Source: Ligustrum vulgare
Taxonomy: Eukaryota > Streptophyta > Magnoliopsida > Lamiales > Oleaceae
Assembly: GCA_963555705.1 (NCBI GenBank)
Contig: OY743190.1
Coordinates: forward strand, 37,244,929-37,308,928
DNA length: 64,000 nucleotides
Reading direction: 5' to 3'
Part shown: positions 44,003 to 55,850 of the stretch, piece by piece
How the letters are laid out: every line of letters begins with the position of its first letter
How positions within the stretch are numbered: position 1 is the first letter of the stretch
Notes under the pieces: generated by a model
Database searches by the model: none
Told to the model about the DNA's origin: nothing
Seen by the model: only the letters and a program-made list of their open reading frames with translations
Translations under genes and position numbers: made by a program

Positions 44003-44856
44003 AAATATTGCAATTCATTAAGGGTAATAAAGAGATTTTACAAAAGAAGTGCATTTTGAAAAACTCCACATTTGAAAAGGCTATTCCAACAAATCTCCCC
44101 TGATTCTTTACAAATCAGAGAAAAAAAGAGGAGGGAGGGTGCAACAAAATCGCCCTTCGCATCCGGTCCACTGCCGGCGATTTGCTGACGAAATGTCGCC
44201 GTCGAGTGGTGGTGAGCGGCGTGGGTGTGCATAGGGTGTGGAAGGAAGATTTTGGGCTATTCTTTGTGCGTTTTGGTGTGAAGAACCGAAAGGGATCAAA
44301 GCTGGGGTTCGGATTTGCTGTGATTTCCGGCGAACTTATCGGCGGTCGAGGTAAGGGACGGGTTCTCTTGGTTTGTTCCTTGATCTTCTGGGGTTTTTCT
44401 TTGGAGGTGGGCAGTGGTAATTTTGAGCGGCGGTTGGTGATGAGGGTTCCGGTGGTTCGGAAATGGGTTAGGCTAGGTTTATGGTTGGCAGTCGTGTGGT
44501 TGGGTTGGCTGCAAAAGGTAGTGACTAGGTTGGGCTATGGCAGTATATGCCGAGTTCGGCTATGGTGTTTTGAGTGAGCTTTTCTGGTGCTTTGGTTCGG
44601 GTGACTGGCTGCGTTTGGGGTTGTTCGTGGTAGTGGGGGTTCTCCGGTGAACACAGCTATGGACTGAAGTTGGGAGGCTGTGGGTTTGATGTCTAACAGT
44701 GTAAAGCAGAATTGTGGCTTGGAGTTTTAGCTATGACAGTAGTGAAATTCCCTCGTTTGGGAGATTTGTTGGAATAGCCTTTTCAAATGTGGAGTTTTTC
44801 AAAATGCCCTTCTTTTGTAAAATGTCTTTATTATCCTTAATGAATTGCATTATTTT
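44003..44856. mobile_element. Inverted-repeat element with a GC-rich, gene-like core
   Basis: 44003-44098 and 44761-44856 are inverted repeats of about 96 bp with roughly 95% identity. Between them is a 660-bp core much richer in G+C than its surroundings, with an ATG-containing open frame (44182-44577) and a GTCGAG|GTAAGG donor-like site at about 44350. Long terminal inverted repeats around a GC-rich gene-like core are the pattern of Pack-type Mutator elements. No flanking duplication was found, so this is tentative. Confidence 0.55.
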
Positions 44857-45129
44857 GAGGGGTGCTACTATGAGCAAACAAAAATCAAATAAAATCATAA
44901 ACAAAATTAATAAAATTTCAAGGACTAGGTTGTAACTTTTCTAAATCTTAATGGGTTTAGTTGAAATATGATATATAAGGATATTTGTGGTAGTTTATAG
45001 TGTTTAAGGCTATTTTTAAAAGATATAAAATTGTTTGGGTATTTTCAAAAATTGGTAAGTTTTTAAGGGTATTTTCATGTATTTCCTCAAAGAATCAGAG
45101 AATGTTTTGTTTTAATATTTGATTTTGAG
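44857..45129. other. AT-rich spacer, no gene seen
   Basis: Short AT-rich stretch between the inverted-repeat element and the recognisable LTR remnant. It may be the diverged start of that LTR. Confidence 0.3.
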
Positions 45130-46129
45130 GAAATTACACATTGATCCCCAAATTTTCAAATGCTTCAATTCAGTCCACGTGTTCAAATGTTTTAAACTCT
45201 GCCCTTTAGTTTTAAACTTGTTATTTCAGTCCCCGATTATTTGAAACATCATTTTTAATTAAGTCCTTTAATTTTCGAAAAACTTTATTTCAGTCCTAGA
45301 CTTTTCAATTTCAACTATATTAAATTCTCAATTCAATCCCCAAGTTTTATTTTGTTTCCTTTTTAAAACTTTTAAGATCCCAAAAAGCTAATTTAAATTT
45401 TATTTTCTTATTGGCTAGAAAAGGCGTACGGAGACTTAGAGGATTGAACTCAATATTTTCCCGCTCAATTTCCACTCATTAAGATTAAGGTAGACTTGCC
45501 CCTATTAATTGTTTTATATTCTAATTGCATGTAAATGTATACTTCATGTGACTTATATGTGCATTTATTGCATAAGACGAGACGAGAATTTATATTTCTT
45601 ATGAAATATTTGATATTATGAGTATACCATAACTTATATGCATTTTATTGCATGAGACGAGGCTATCCACACCTTATGTTACGAAAGCCTAAGATTATAA
45701 AGAAGATGTCACTATATGATTTGCATTTTTATGTGTTCAATTTCTACGTAAATTAATTAATTGGTGATGAATCTACTAAGTATTTCTATGAAATGCTCAT
45801 TCATTTTTAACAAAATTCGCAGATATCAGAGACGGAGGCGATTGATGGACAGGAAGTGGCATTAATAATTGAATAATCAGATTTTGTTATTATTCCAATT
45901 GAATATTTACGTTGAGAAACTATGAGATTGTCAAAAGTTTTCTTTATTTGGGATTTATTAACAATTTTATTTAAACAGTTTGGAGAAATTTGAATTTATT
46001 CAACTTTTGGATTTATTTAATTAAATCTTGCCAATTTAGAAATGTTATTAGTCTTCCGCTGAATATTACTTCAAATTTAGACAAGACGATGACGTGACGA
46101 ATCAGGTATGTAGAACTCGGGGCATCACA
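45130..46129 (+). repeat. E5: LTR remnant related to the E2 LTR, plus orientation
   Basis: It is the reverse complement, in the same order, of landmarks in the E2 LTR: the TTATTGGCTAG phrase (about 45408), the GAGACGAGA motifs (45570 and 45655) and the final GGCATCACA edge (46121-46129). It is considerably diverged from E2. Its right edge abuts E6's truncated 5' LTR. Confidence 0.6.
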
Positions 46130-47778
46130 TTAATAGATTCGGCCACCTGTCATACATGTAGAGGACGTCGCCATACAGCTTAGCAGCACCTGCTTGTAGC
46201 TTAGGTGAATCCTCAATGTTAGTTTAAGGTAATAATAACCTAGAAATAATATTTTAACCAAGGCTAAATCTGTATTTTGTGCTACAATTCCTGTATAAAT
46301 AGGTGAACTTACTTCATTCAAAAATTACACTTGAAAATCAGGTTATAAATGTGAGAGGAAAGTGAGAGTTTTGGTTAAGTTCTTGATTTTTAATTTCAAA
46401 GGTAGTTCTTGAATTTGATTTATAGTTTTGAAAATTTTTGTTAGCATCATGTTCTTAATAGTGGGGAAATTCTACCATGGTTTTGAATCAACAAATTCAA
46501 GAAAAAAGGAGGCAATTCTGTTGAAATCAGAGATCATTAGCAGAAATAGTTCTTTAAGTATTGATACCATGTATCGATACATGCAGAACCAAGATCTAAA
46601 CATGTATCAATATTTTCATTAGTTTTCAGAATAATGGAAGTTTGATTTTTTATTCTTTCTTTGTTTTCTGGTCTAATCAAGGTAAGTAACACTGCAATTT
46701 TGAAAATAGTCTTAAATGCTACTTTGTGCAAAATTACTTGATATTTGAACTTGTTCTTGTCTTGTTAAAGTATTTTCTTACATTATTACATTCATTATGT
46801 TATCCCTCTTAATACTACACCTTATGGTGCCTAACTTGTTATGTTACGGAAAGTTCATTTCCTGCTTGAAATACATGGTATTTGTATCAGGATTACAAAT
46901 CTTGCTTGAATTCTTGCGCGCACGGGATAACATACGTTTTGTAATATGAGCCCTCTTAAAATTCATGTTTTAAAATAAAAAGTATGTTGCTTGCTGAATA
47001 CATTTGTATTCATATTTTTCAAGTTTTAAAATATTGCAGATGCTTGATCGTGCTTACTTTAAATCTCTCACTCGCAGGTGGAAAGCTTCAGAGAATGGGC
47101 TAACTCTTTTGAATATTATGGAAACAGATATATGGAGTTCCCAGATCACCCAAACTTATCTCGTTACGAATATACGAGAATGAAAGTGTAGTACTATGAT
47201 ATAAATACTTTTGAGTTGGTTTAAACTAATGTTTTTAACTTTACAAATATGTAACTAGTTTAAAATACGGGGTTTTATTTTGATAACTGTAAATACCTCA
47301 TATACAACTATAAAATACAATAGATATGTAAATTACGTGTGATTTATAAAAAGTTATGCTTTTATGTGTCGATACTTGTACATTTTTATTTAACAAACTA
47401 ACTTTCAAATACTAACGGTAACTAATTAACTATCATGTGTCAATACCATGTATCGATACATGAAGAGGGAGAGTTATCAGATTCTATGCTCTTTAATCTT
47501 GACATAAATGAATTATTAAATGATTAATTCTGTTTCCTATTTCATTATACTATATAGGTGATTTTTACTAGTTTTAAATTAATTAAATTATTTATTAGCT
47601 ATATTCATTATTTCAATTTTATATACATTAAATTATGAAAGAAAGGATAACTCGATAGATTTAAAATTCATCAAGTATCTATACATGTCGATACTTACAG
47701 CAAAATGATTAAATTTTTAAAGAACATCTTGATAGTAAAAAAAAATGAATAATTTATGTGAAAGTTTTGTGCACCACA
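46130..47778 (+). repeat. E6 5' LTR, 5'-truncated
   Basis: Matches 55931-57590. TATA box TATAAATA at 46294-46301. Contains several copies of the palindromic motif ATGTATCGATACAT and ends GTGCACCACA. Confidence 0.85.
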
Positions 47779-47782
47779 AGTG

Positions 47783-47795
47783 TTGATATCAAAGC
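47783..47795 (+). other. E6 primer-binding site
   Basis: TTGATATCAAAGC, five bases after the LTR, a two-mismatch version of the initiator tRNA-Met site (TTGGTATCAGAGC). Confidence 0.65.
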
Positions 47796-48003
47796 TTCGG
47801 TTTGCAGATTTTGTAGACACCGTGATATACACATAAGGCAACATCTTTTTTCCAACCCGTTGAGGTATGCTTATTTTATGTTTCCACATTAAATGAATGA
47901 TTATAAACGGAATAAGAGAGAAACTTGAATATTTGATAACTTAAGTACAAAAGTTGAATTTTATAGTTTTTACATTTCCAAAATATCAACCTAAAGGGAT
48001 ACA

Positions 48004-49526
48004 TTATGAGGAATAAACTATGTCTCTGGGGATGGGGGGATCCATAGGAACATCAGGAGCAGAGGACCCGATAGATAAATGTTGCTCAATCACACCAACT
48101 TGAGCAGATAAATCATGGATTGACTGAAGAATAGTAGTCCATGCTCTCCTCGACTCCTCAACGAATATAGTCCAATCACGGGTTTGAGATGATGTACCAT
48201 GAGTCTCAATGGCATGCTCCTCTCTAGTTTGGCTGGCTTCAGCATGAACCCCCACACCTCTAACATTAGCACCAGTACCCTCACCCTCACCTACAGCTCC
48301 AACTCCCTCACCTCCAACCCCCTGCAGCATCAGGCTTCAGCACCCAAAATCCAAGACGTGATTTGGTATATCCCATCTTGGCTAATGTAGCTGGTCCAAA
48401 AGTTTGGTTCAGATGAATCGGCTATAAGAACTCTCCTTCAAAACTAATCCCTTCATGATGAAGAATCGCCATCACTAACCAACCATATAATAACCTATTA
48501 CTACGAATACTCGCACTCTCTATTAAGCCATCTAAAATATGATTCACCAAATCTACCAGCCTATCCCCACACACCTCCAAAAACCATAAGTCCTTGGCTT
48601 ATAAAGTCGAATTCTTGTATCCATGGGGCTTAATCAAATGTGTAAACACGAGGTGTAGAAATCTCCTATGAAAAGGTAAAAGTGGTGCACGATCGGAAAC
48701 GTCCAAAAGAGTAGGATCATCAAAAACGAACTTACATGCACCTATTTTCTAAAGAGTAGAATCAAAAACCTCTCCACCCTCTTGCATCTCAAAGATAACT
48801 CGAATCTTTGAAGGACCCACCTAGAAAGATATCCCTTTCACCATTGTCTTCAAAATTACGTAGCCCCGAGCCACTCGCTCACTCTCAGTCTCCTCATCAC
48901 AACTTGTTTGGATTTTTGCATTAGCATAAAATAATTGAAATAACCTCTCACATACCTTCTCCCTGTTTTCTAAAAACTTGAGCCAACCAAAGTGCTCAAA
49001 ATACGGTAGATACTCGAATTGAAAAGAACGAAGAAAAGAAAATTTTAATCCCCTTCCTGGTACAATGGGTAATTTCTTTAATGCAAGAAAATAAGATTGA
49101 GTTTCTGCACTAAGGAAATTTTTTTTTGGAAAAGTAGTAAAATCATAAAAATCACTATCACTACCAGCTACTTTCTCCTTACCTCTACTACTTTCACCTC
49201 TACTCCTACCCCTACCACGATTAGAGGAAGAAGGAGCCCTACCTTGAGAATGAGTAGTGGCAGCTCGTCTAGGGCGCTGGGTAGGACGAGGATTAACATT
49301 AACATCATGAGCACATTTGATGCGTGGCTCAGGCACCTCGAGGGAGGAAATCTCAGTAGAATTTGAAGTATGTGATTGAGAATTAGTATGAGAGAGAATT
49401 TTTAGAACTTGAAGAAGAACTCGAAATAGATACGGGTCTTTCAGTGGGTACCACATATGGAACTAAACCAATTGATTGGACACTTTGTTTTGTTCTTAGA
49501 GAAACCCCATGCTTAATCCGAGTCAT
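48004..49526 (-). pseudogene. Antisense ORF in the E6 leader, plant-transposon-protein-like
   Basis: Reads on the minus strand from an ATG at 49526 (MTRIKHGVSL...), with a frame break near 49390, then an open frame 49456-48821. That frame has a serine/arginine-rich segment and a region of the pattern FLSAETQSYFLALKKLP...FGWLKFLENREKVCERLFQLFYANAK. The latter resembles the 'putative plant transposon protein' domain common in ORFs of Tat/Athila-type elements (final FYAN block). More degraded sequence continues to 48004. Either an extra antisense gene of this family or part of another element inserted backwards. Confidence 0.5.
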
Positions 49527-49729
49527 GGTGATGAAATTTATGGAAAATGAAGGCAAGATTGTGAAGTTGCAAGAAAAATAAGAGAGATTAGAGATGATTT
49601 GAGAATAAAAGTTTGAAAATTTGCGTGAAAATGATTTCTGAAACCCTCTTAAATCCCGATCATGTATTGATAAATTACTTAAATGTATCGTTACATTGAA
49701 GTAGTGAAAAGTTTCTGCTTAAACGTGTA

Positions 49730-51238
49730 TGTACCGTGATAAGTGTACTTTATACGCTTATCTGTATGTCTAAATTAGAAGAAATTATTGTCGTTTTAGG
49801 ATATATGCTATTTAATTTATGTTTATTTGTTTACTTTGTATAAAATATCCCAAAATGCGAAGAATGAAGCAATTAATGGAAAAATGATACAATTGGATGT
49901 TAATTGGAGCTAAATTGAGCAGATGGGGAGTGATAACATCAATCGAGAAACCTACATGGTGCCAAAGAGAAGAAATCAAAGGTTGGAGGAACGAATTGAA
50001 GGATTTGAGAGCTTAAATGGGAAAATCAAGAAGAAGATAAAGTTTGGGGACTAAATTGCAACAATTGGAAGTTGAGGATTGAAGGTGCAATTAAAAGTCA
50101 GGGACCAACTTACACAGTCGAAAAAAGATGGAAGTCGCTATCGCTGGATACATACCACGCGATCGCAAGAAGATACAAAATAGTAACCCGAGAGTTTTAA
50201 CGAATTCCATGCGATTGCTAGGGTTGAAGCCACACGATCGCGTGCTTATCCGGCTGTGGGCTTTTTCTCGCGATTTTCAACAAAATTCTCTATTTCTTGA
50301 CCTAGGTTTCTCCACAACCTATATATACAACACATGAGGCACGAAATCTGAATCTTTGCCTCTCCATAGAACGAGCTACAATCAAGCTTTTCACGTTAAA
50401 TTTTGGGAGATCGGAGCATTGCAAAGGGGCGAGACTTGAAGATACTTGAAGAATTGATAATTGGTGCAATCTTTCCATTCTTCTTTATTATTTTCAATGA
50501 ACGTCATTATATTTTGTTTTTGCTATTTAAATATGATGCGTAGCTAAATTTGATGTTGGGATGAATGATGTAGCTTAGTTAATTATTTTAATTCCATATT
50601 CCTTATTTTAACGATTCAATGTATGTGTTGATTTATTATTGCGTTTAATGCGTGAATGAACTGGCCACTCTTTCATGATTTTATGTGTTATTTCCATAAT
50701 CCGAGAGGTGAGTTAATAACATAGATCTAGGTAATAAATCTGGTAATTGAACGAGAGATAGAGATATACTCTTGTGATTAGCGCGATCGTGTGTGAATTC
50801 TTGCATGTAATGCATCTAGATAAGGAATATTCAGACCTACTGTAGAGATACAATGTTGACTTATTTATGTAGGATTGATTTAAACTCGAGAGAGGAATCT
50901 CAATTTGAATTAGTGAATTCGACCGAACACATATTTAGAAAATAAAATCTGGAATTGGAATTGATTTAATTGGCTAGGTGAATTCGTGAATCTCAACTAC
51001 TTTACAATCTTATTTGAAAGTAAAAAATTAAACAAATCTTTTTAATTCATTCGTTCAATTTCTTAATTCTAGATTTTTATTCTTAAACTACTTTAATTTG
51101 TTCAAATAAAGTTAAGAACTGACATATTTCAGTAATTAATAGCAGTCTCTATGGGACGATAATCCGGACTCTAAGGTCCACTATATTACTTCTCACGACC
51201 AGTACACTTGCGGGGATATTTCGCTTCGCGAGATATCA
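49730..51238 (+). mobile_element. Solo-type LTR of a Tat/Athila-like element inside the E6 leader
   Basis: Starts near TGATAAGTGTACTTTATACGC and ends with ATCCGGACTC...GACCAGTACACTTGCGG...GATATCA, a very typical 3' edge of Tat/Athila-type LTRs. TATA-like CTATATATAC near 50319. CGATCG-rich islets at about 50155 and 50235 recall those at 228-292. No internal sequence remains. Flanks GTGTA and GTGAA agree in four of five bases, so boundaries are approximate. Confidence 0.6.
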
Positions 51239-51360
51239 GTGAACATATCGATACATTAGGTGATACTTTTAAAATAAAAAATAAAAAATTTATTAATTTT
51301 GGAAATTTGATATAATTTTATGTTTTAATACATATTTTAAGGTTTAAAGATTTGTCACAC

Positions 51361-52330
51361 ATGGGTTCATCTCGACCTATGAAAATTGCTACATCAATGG
51401 ATCGTTTAACTCGAGTTGTTCGACAACAACATCAAACAAATTGAATAGTTAATAAACCATAATGGTGATAGTCAACCTAATCAAGTTCCAAATGATGGTA
51501 GAATAATTACTGAAAGGTTTCGACACTTAAAACCTCCTGTATTTGAAGATGCTAAAGATCTAATAAATGCTGAAAATTTGATCAGAACAATTGAACAGAT
51601 GTTTTTGTATGCACATACACCTAATGAAGAAAAGGTGAATTGCGCAACATTTATGTTATGTGGAAATGCTATATACTAGTGGGATACTTTAATTCAGTTG
51701 GAAGGACCTGCAGCTTATGATTGGGAAAATTTTTGTGAAAAGTTCCGTAACAAATATTTTCGAACATCAGTTAAAAATCAAAAACTTAATGAATTCATTC
51801 AATTGAAGCAAGGATACATGACGATGATAGAATATGTGAAGAAATTTGAAGAGCTATCTCGATTTGCGGAACACATGGTTAGTCAACCTCAACATAAAAT
51901 AGATTGTTCTGTTGAGGGATTGAAACCTGAACTAAGTAGAGATGTGTTAATGTCCTCTTCATCTACGGACACTTTTTCAAGTATAGTAGAAAGAGCTTTG
52001 ATGGCCGAAGAAGCTAAAATTAAAATAATGAAGGTTAGAGAAGTTCAAAATCAGAATCCTCGAAGGCCGATGACTCGATGAAATCCTCGATTTCCCAACC
52101 AAAAATGGCGAAAATAGATTTTCAAGGCCACTTCGACCTCAATCAAATATCAGGAAACTTGAATTAAAGATTTTGGAAGTGAATCCACTATCTTTTTCTT
52201 ACTGTGGAATACCGCATCGAGGTCCTTGTCGAACTCAGCTAGGGTTATGTTATGACTGTGGAGAGAGGCAATTTGTTAAGAGCTTGTCCCAAGCAAAAAG
52301 TTAATCAAACCAAACCTTTATCGCAATCTG
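51361..52330 (+). pseudogene. E6 gag
   Basis: Starts at ATG 51361 with an early stop (about 51442). The retrotransposon-gag domain is recognisable from about 51530 to 52080 (NAENLIRTIEQMF, W.NFCEKFRNKYF, LKQGYMTMIEYVKKFEELSRF), and a degraded zinc knuckle (CYDCGER) lies near 52245. An internal stop lies near 51679, and a frameshift precedes the knuckle. Confidence 0.82.
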
Positions 52331-53640
52331 GCTGGGTTTATGCTCTTGTGCAACTAGAAGCATCGGAGAGTAATAAAGTGATTACAGGTACGACTTACCT
52401 TTTTTCTAAACCGGCTCATACCTTTTTTGACTCTAGTGCTACACATTCATTTGTATCTACCTAATTTGTACAATGTCATCAAATACCTACTAAACAATCA
52501 TCTAGTATATGTGAAATTGCTTTACCTGATGGAAAAGTATATCAAACACAAAATCATATATCAAAAGCTCCAATTCAAATAGAGGATAGTAACTATCCTA
52601 TTGAACTCATCATGTTTGATATCAAAGATTTTGATATCATACTGGGTATTGATTGGTTATCGAACTCTGGGGTGATTTTGAATTGCAAAGCTAAAATCTT
52701 GAACTTTCTCGTGAATAAACCTATATCATTTCCGCCACCAGGAAAAACCTCCAAAATTTTTATCTCTTCAGTTAAAGCTATGAAATTGATCTCTTAAGGA
52801 CATAGTGGATATTAGATGAGTTTATATCAAGTTAAAGCTGATACACTTCCAGAGTTATTTGTAATTCCTAAATTTCAAGATTTTCCTGATGTCTTCCCCA
52901 AGGATTTACTTGGACTACCTCCTGAATGAGAGATCGAATTTCATATCAAAGTTATTTCAGGTACCAATACTAAATCTAAAACTCTGTATCGTATGGCCCC
53001 TACTGAATTAAAAGAATTACGTAATCAACTTGATGAATTACTGGAAAAGGATTTATCGGGCTTAGTACTTCGCCTTGGGGTGCACCATATTATTTGTGAA
53101 GAAAAAGGATGGATCAATGCGATTTTGCATGGGTTATCGTGAACTAAATAAGGTCACCATAAAAAATAAATGTCCTCTTCGGAGAATTGATGACCTATTA
53201 GATCAATTACAGGGATCAACCACTTTTTCAAAGATTGATTTACGATCTGGGTATCATCAATTGAGAATTAAAAATGAAGATATTTCCAAGGCAGCTTTTA
53301 GAACTCGATATGGACATTTTGAGTTCTTACCAATGCCATTTGGATTGACAAATGCTCCATCAACATTTATGGATTTGATGAATCGTATTTTTTCAGAAGT
53401 TTTAGATAAATTAATTATATTATTCATAGATGACATCCTAATCTACTCTAAAGATCGTCAGCAGCATGCTAAACATTTGAAATTTGTTTTACAAACTTTG
53501 CAAGAAAAGAAACTTTATGCTAGATTCTCCAGGTGCGAGTTTTGGCTAGATAAAGTGATTTTCTTGAGACACGTAGTATCAAAAGAAGGAATTTCAGTAG
53601 ACCTCAGTAAAGTTGAAGCAGTTTCATAATGGAGTTAGCC
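52331..53640 (+). pseudogene. E6 protease and reverse transcriptase
   Basis: Protease: FFDSSATHSF (D-S-S-A where D-S-G-A is usual) near 52428 and ILGIDWL near 52642. RT: FPKDLLGLPP near 52890, a frameshift near 53070, then the open part 53075-53629 with [20 protein letters not shown] and the catalytic [10 protein letters not shown]. Stops at about 52461, 52796 and 52928. Confidence 0.88.
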
Positions 53641-54190
53641 TACTACCCCTAAAGAAGTATGAAGTTTTCTTGGTTTTATAGGATATTATCGGAAATTGTT
53701 CTAGATTTTTTAGGAATAGCAATGCCATCAACTAGATTGACAAGAAAGAATGTACATTTCAAATGGATGGAAGATTGTGAGAATAGTTCTCAAAAATTAA
53801 AGAAAAGGCTAACTACAGCCCTGTATTAACCATTCCTTGTGGAGATATGGAATTTACAATATATAGTGATCGAAAAATGGTCTTGGATGTGTACTAATGC
53901 AAGAAGGAAAATTAATTGCTTATGCATCTCGGTAATTGAAATCTTATGAGCAGAATTATCCAGTGCATTATTTGGAACTTGCCGTCATAGTCTTTGCCTT
54001 AAAAATTTGGCGACATTACTTATATGGCGAACATTGTGAGACTTTTACTAATCATAAGAATTTCAAGTATTTCTTTACTTAAAAAGAATTGAACATGAGA
54101 CAAAGAAGGTGGTTGGAATTAGTGAAAGATTACGATTGTGGAATTAACTATCATCTAGGGAAAGCTAATATTGTTGCTGATGCGTTAAGC
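53641..54190 (+). pseudogene. E6 RNase H
   Basis: Readable only with several frame changes. The end is clear: [29 protein letters not shown], the usual close of gypsy RNase H. Confidence 0.75.
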
Positions 54191-55850
54191 GGCATGACAC
54201 TCGCCAGAAAGAAAAGACCAAACGAACTTCAAAAGGACATGAAGAGATTACAACTTGAAGTTCTGGAATCTGAGAAAGCCCAAATATATACTCTAATGAT
54301 ACAATCGACATTGTTAGAATTAATACGAGAAGCTCATAAAATAGATCCATTTACAGATAAGCTACGATATAGAATAAGTCAAGGATCCTCTGATTTTAAT
54401 ATATCAAGTGAAGGAGTAATTACATGTAACACTCGAATTTATGTTCCATCACAAGTAAGAAATAAAGCTTTGGAAGAAGCACATAGTACTCCATATTCAA
54501 TCCATCCTGAAATAAAGCTTTGGAAGAAGCACATAGTACTCCATATTCAATCCATCCTGGAAGTACATAAACGTTTCATGATATTCGAACTCTATATTGG
54601 TGGCCAAAGATGAGAAAGGAAATTGCAGATTTTGTTGCCAAATGTCTAACTTCTCAACAAATAAAGCAGAGCATCAATGAACTGAAGGCACTTTACTGCC
54701 ACTATCTATACCAGAATGGAAATGAGACAAGATTACTATGGATTTTGTTAGTGGGTTACCAAGAGTAGCAAAAGGTTGTGGATAGACTTACAAAATTAGC
54801 TCATTTTCTTTCGGTCAAAATGACTTGTAAAATGGAGCAACTTGCTAATCTGTATATCCAAGAAATTGTTCGACTACATGGTGTACCTTTTTCCATCACT
54901 TTTGATCTTGAATCTCATTTTCTATCAAGATTTTGGCATTAGATACATAAGGAATTGGGAACAAGGTTACACTTTAGTACCGCCTTTCGTCCACAAACCG
55001 ATGGACAATCAGAATGAATAATTCAAACATTGGAAGACATGCTAAGGGCATGTGTACTTGACTTTGAACAAAGTTGTGATCGCTATTTATCCTTAGTCGA
55101 ATTTTCATACAATATCAGCTATCAAGCATCTATTGGAATGCCACCATATGAGGCTTTATATGGAAGGAAATGTCGATCTCCTTTAAATTGGAATGAAACT
55201 GGAGAACGCTCTGTAGTAAATTCTGATATGCTGCAAGAAATGTTACAATTGGTGAAAAAGGTAAAAATTCATTTAAAAATGACCCAAGATCTACAAAAGA
55301 GTTATGTAGATAAGAGAAGAAGACCTCTTGAATTTGAGGTAGGCGATCAAGTATTCGTAAAAGTTTCACCAATTAAGCGATTATTAAGGTTTGGAAGGAA
55401 AGGAAAATTAACTCCAAGATATATTGGTCCTTTCCCCAGCCTAGAACAAATTGGTGAAGCAGCTTATAAATTGAAATTACCGGAAAAATTACAAAGGATG
55501 CATGACTTTTTCACATCTCAACTCTTCGAAAATACATTTCAGATCCTGCTCACATTTTGAGTGACATTCCAAATGATTTACAACTTGATTTAACTCTTGA
55601 AGAAAAACCAATTCGGATTATAATGAGAGAAGTTAAACAGCTTCGAAAGAAGACTGTGCCATTAGTACGAGTTTTATGGAAAAGCGCGGCAATTGAAGAA
55701 GAGACCTGGGAAAGAGAAGAAGAAATGAAGCAGAAATATTTGGAACATTTTTCAGGTAATTTCGAGGACGAAATTCTTTTAAGAGGGGAAGATTGCAACG
55801 ATCCACTATTTTTCCCAATTTTAAGAAAAATAAAATTTCGAAATTTTTGA
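54191..55850 (+). pseudogene. E6 integrase and chromodomain
   Basis: Zinc-binding region near 54470-54680, disrupted by a 50-bp tandem duplication (54461-54560). Degraded core to about 55020 ([14 protein letters not shown]). Open C-terminal part 55030-55560 with PPYEALYGRKCRSP and GRKGKLTPRYIGPF. Chromodomain/tail 55557-55790 with LTLEEKPIRI, VPLVRVLW, EETWERE and the NFEDEILLRG end that runs into the polypurine tract. Confidence 0.88.
54461..54560 (+). repeat. 50-bp tandem duplication in integrase
   Basis: 54461-54510 is repeated at 54511-54560 with one difference (last base). Fifty is not a multiple of three, so the duplication itself shifts the frame. Confidence 0.95.

Noticed and set aside
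44182..44577. 131-aa open frame in the inverted-repeat element as a real gene
   Set aside because: Val/Gly/Arg-rich translation of GC-rich DNA, with no domain seen. A donor-like splice site lies inside it. Kept only as a description of the core.
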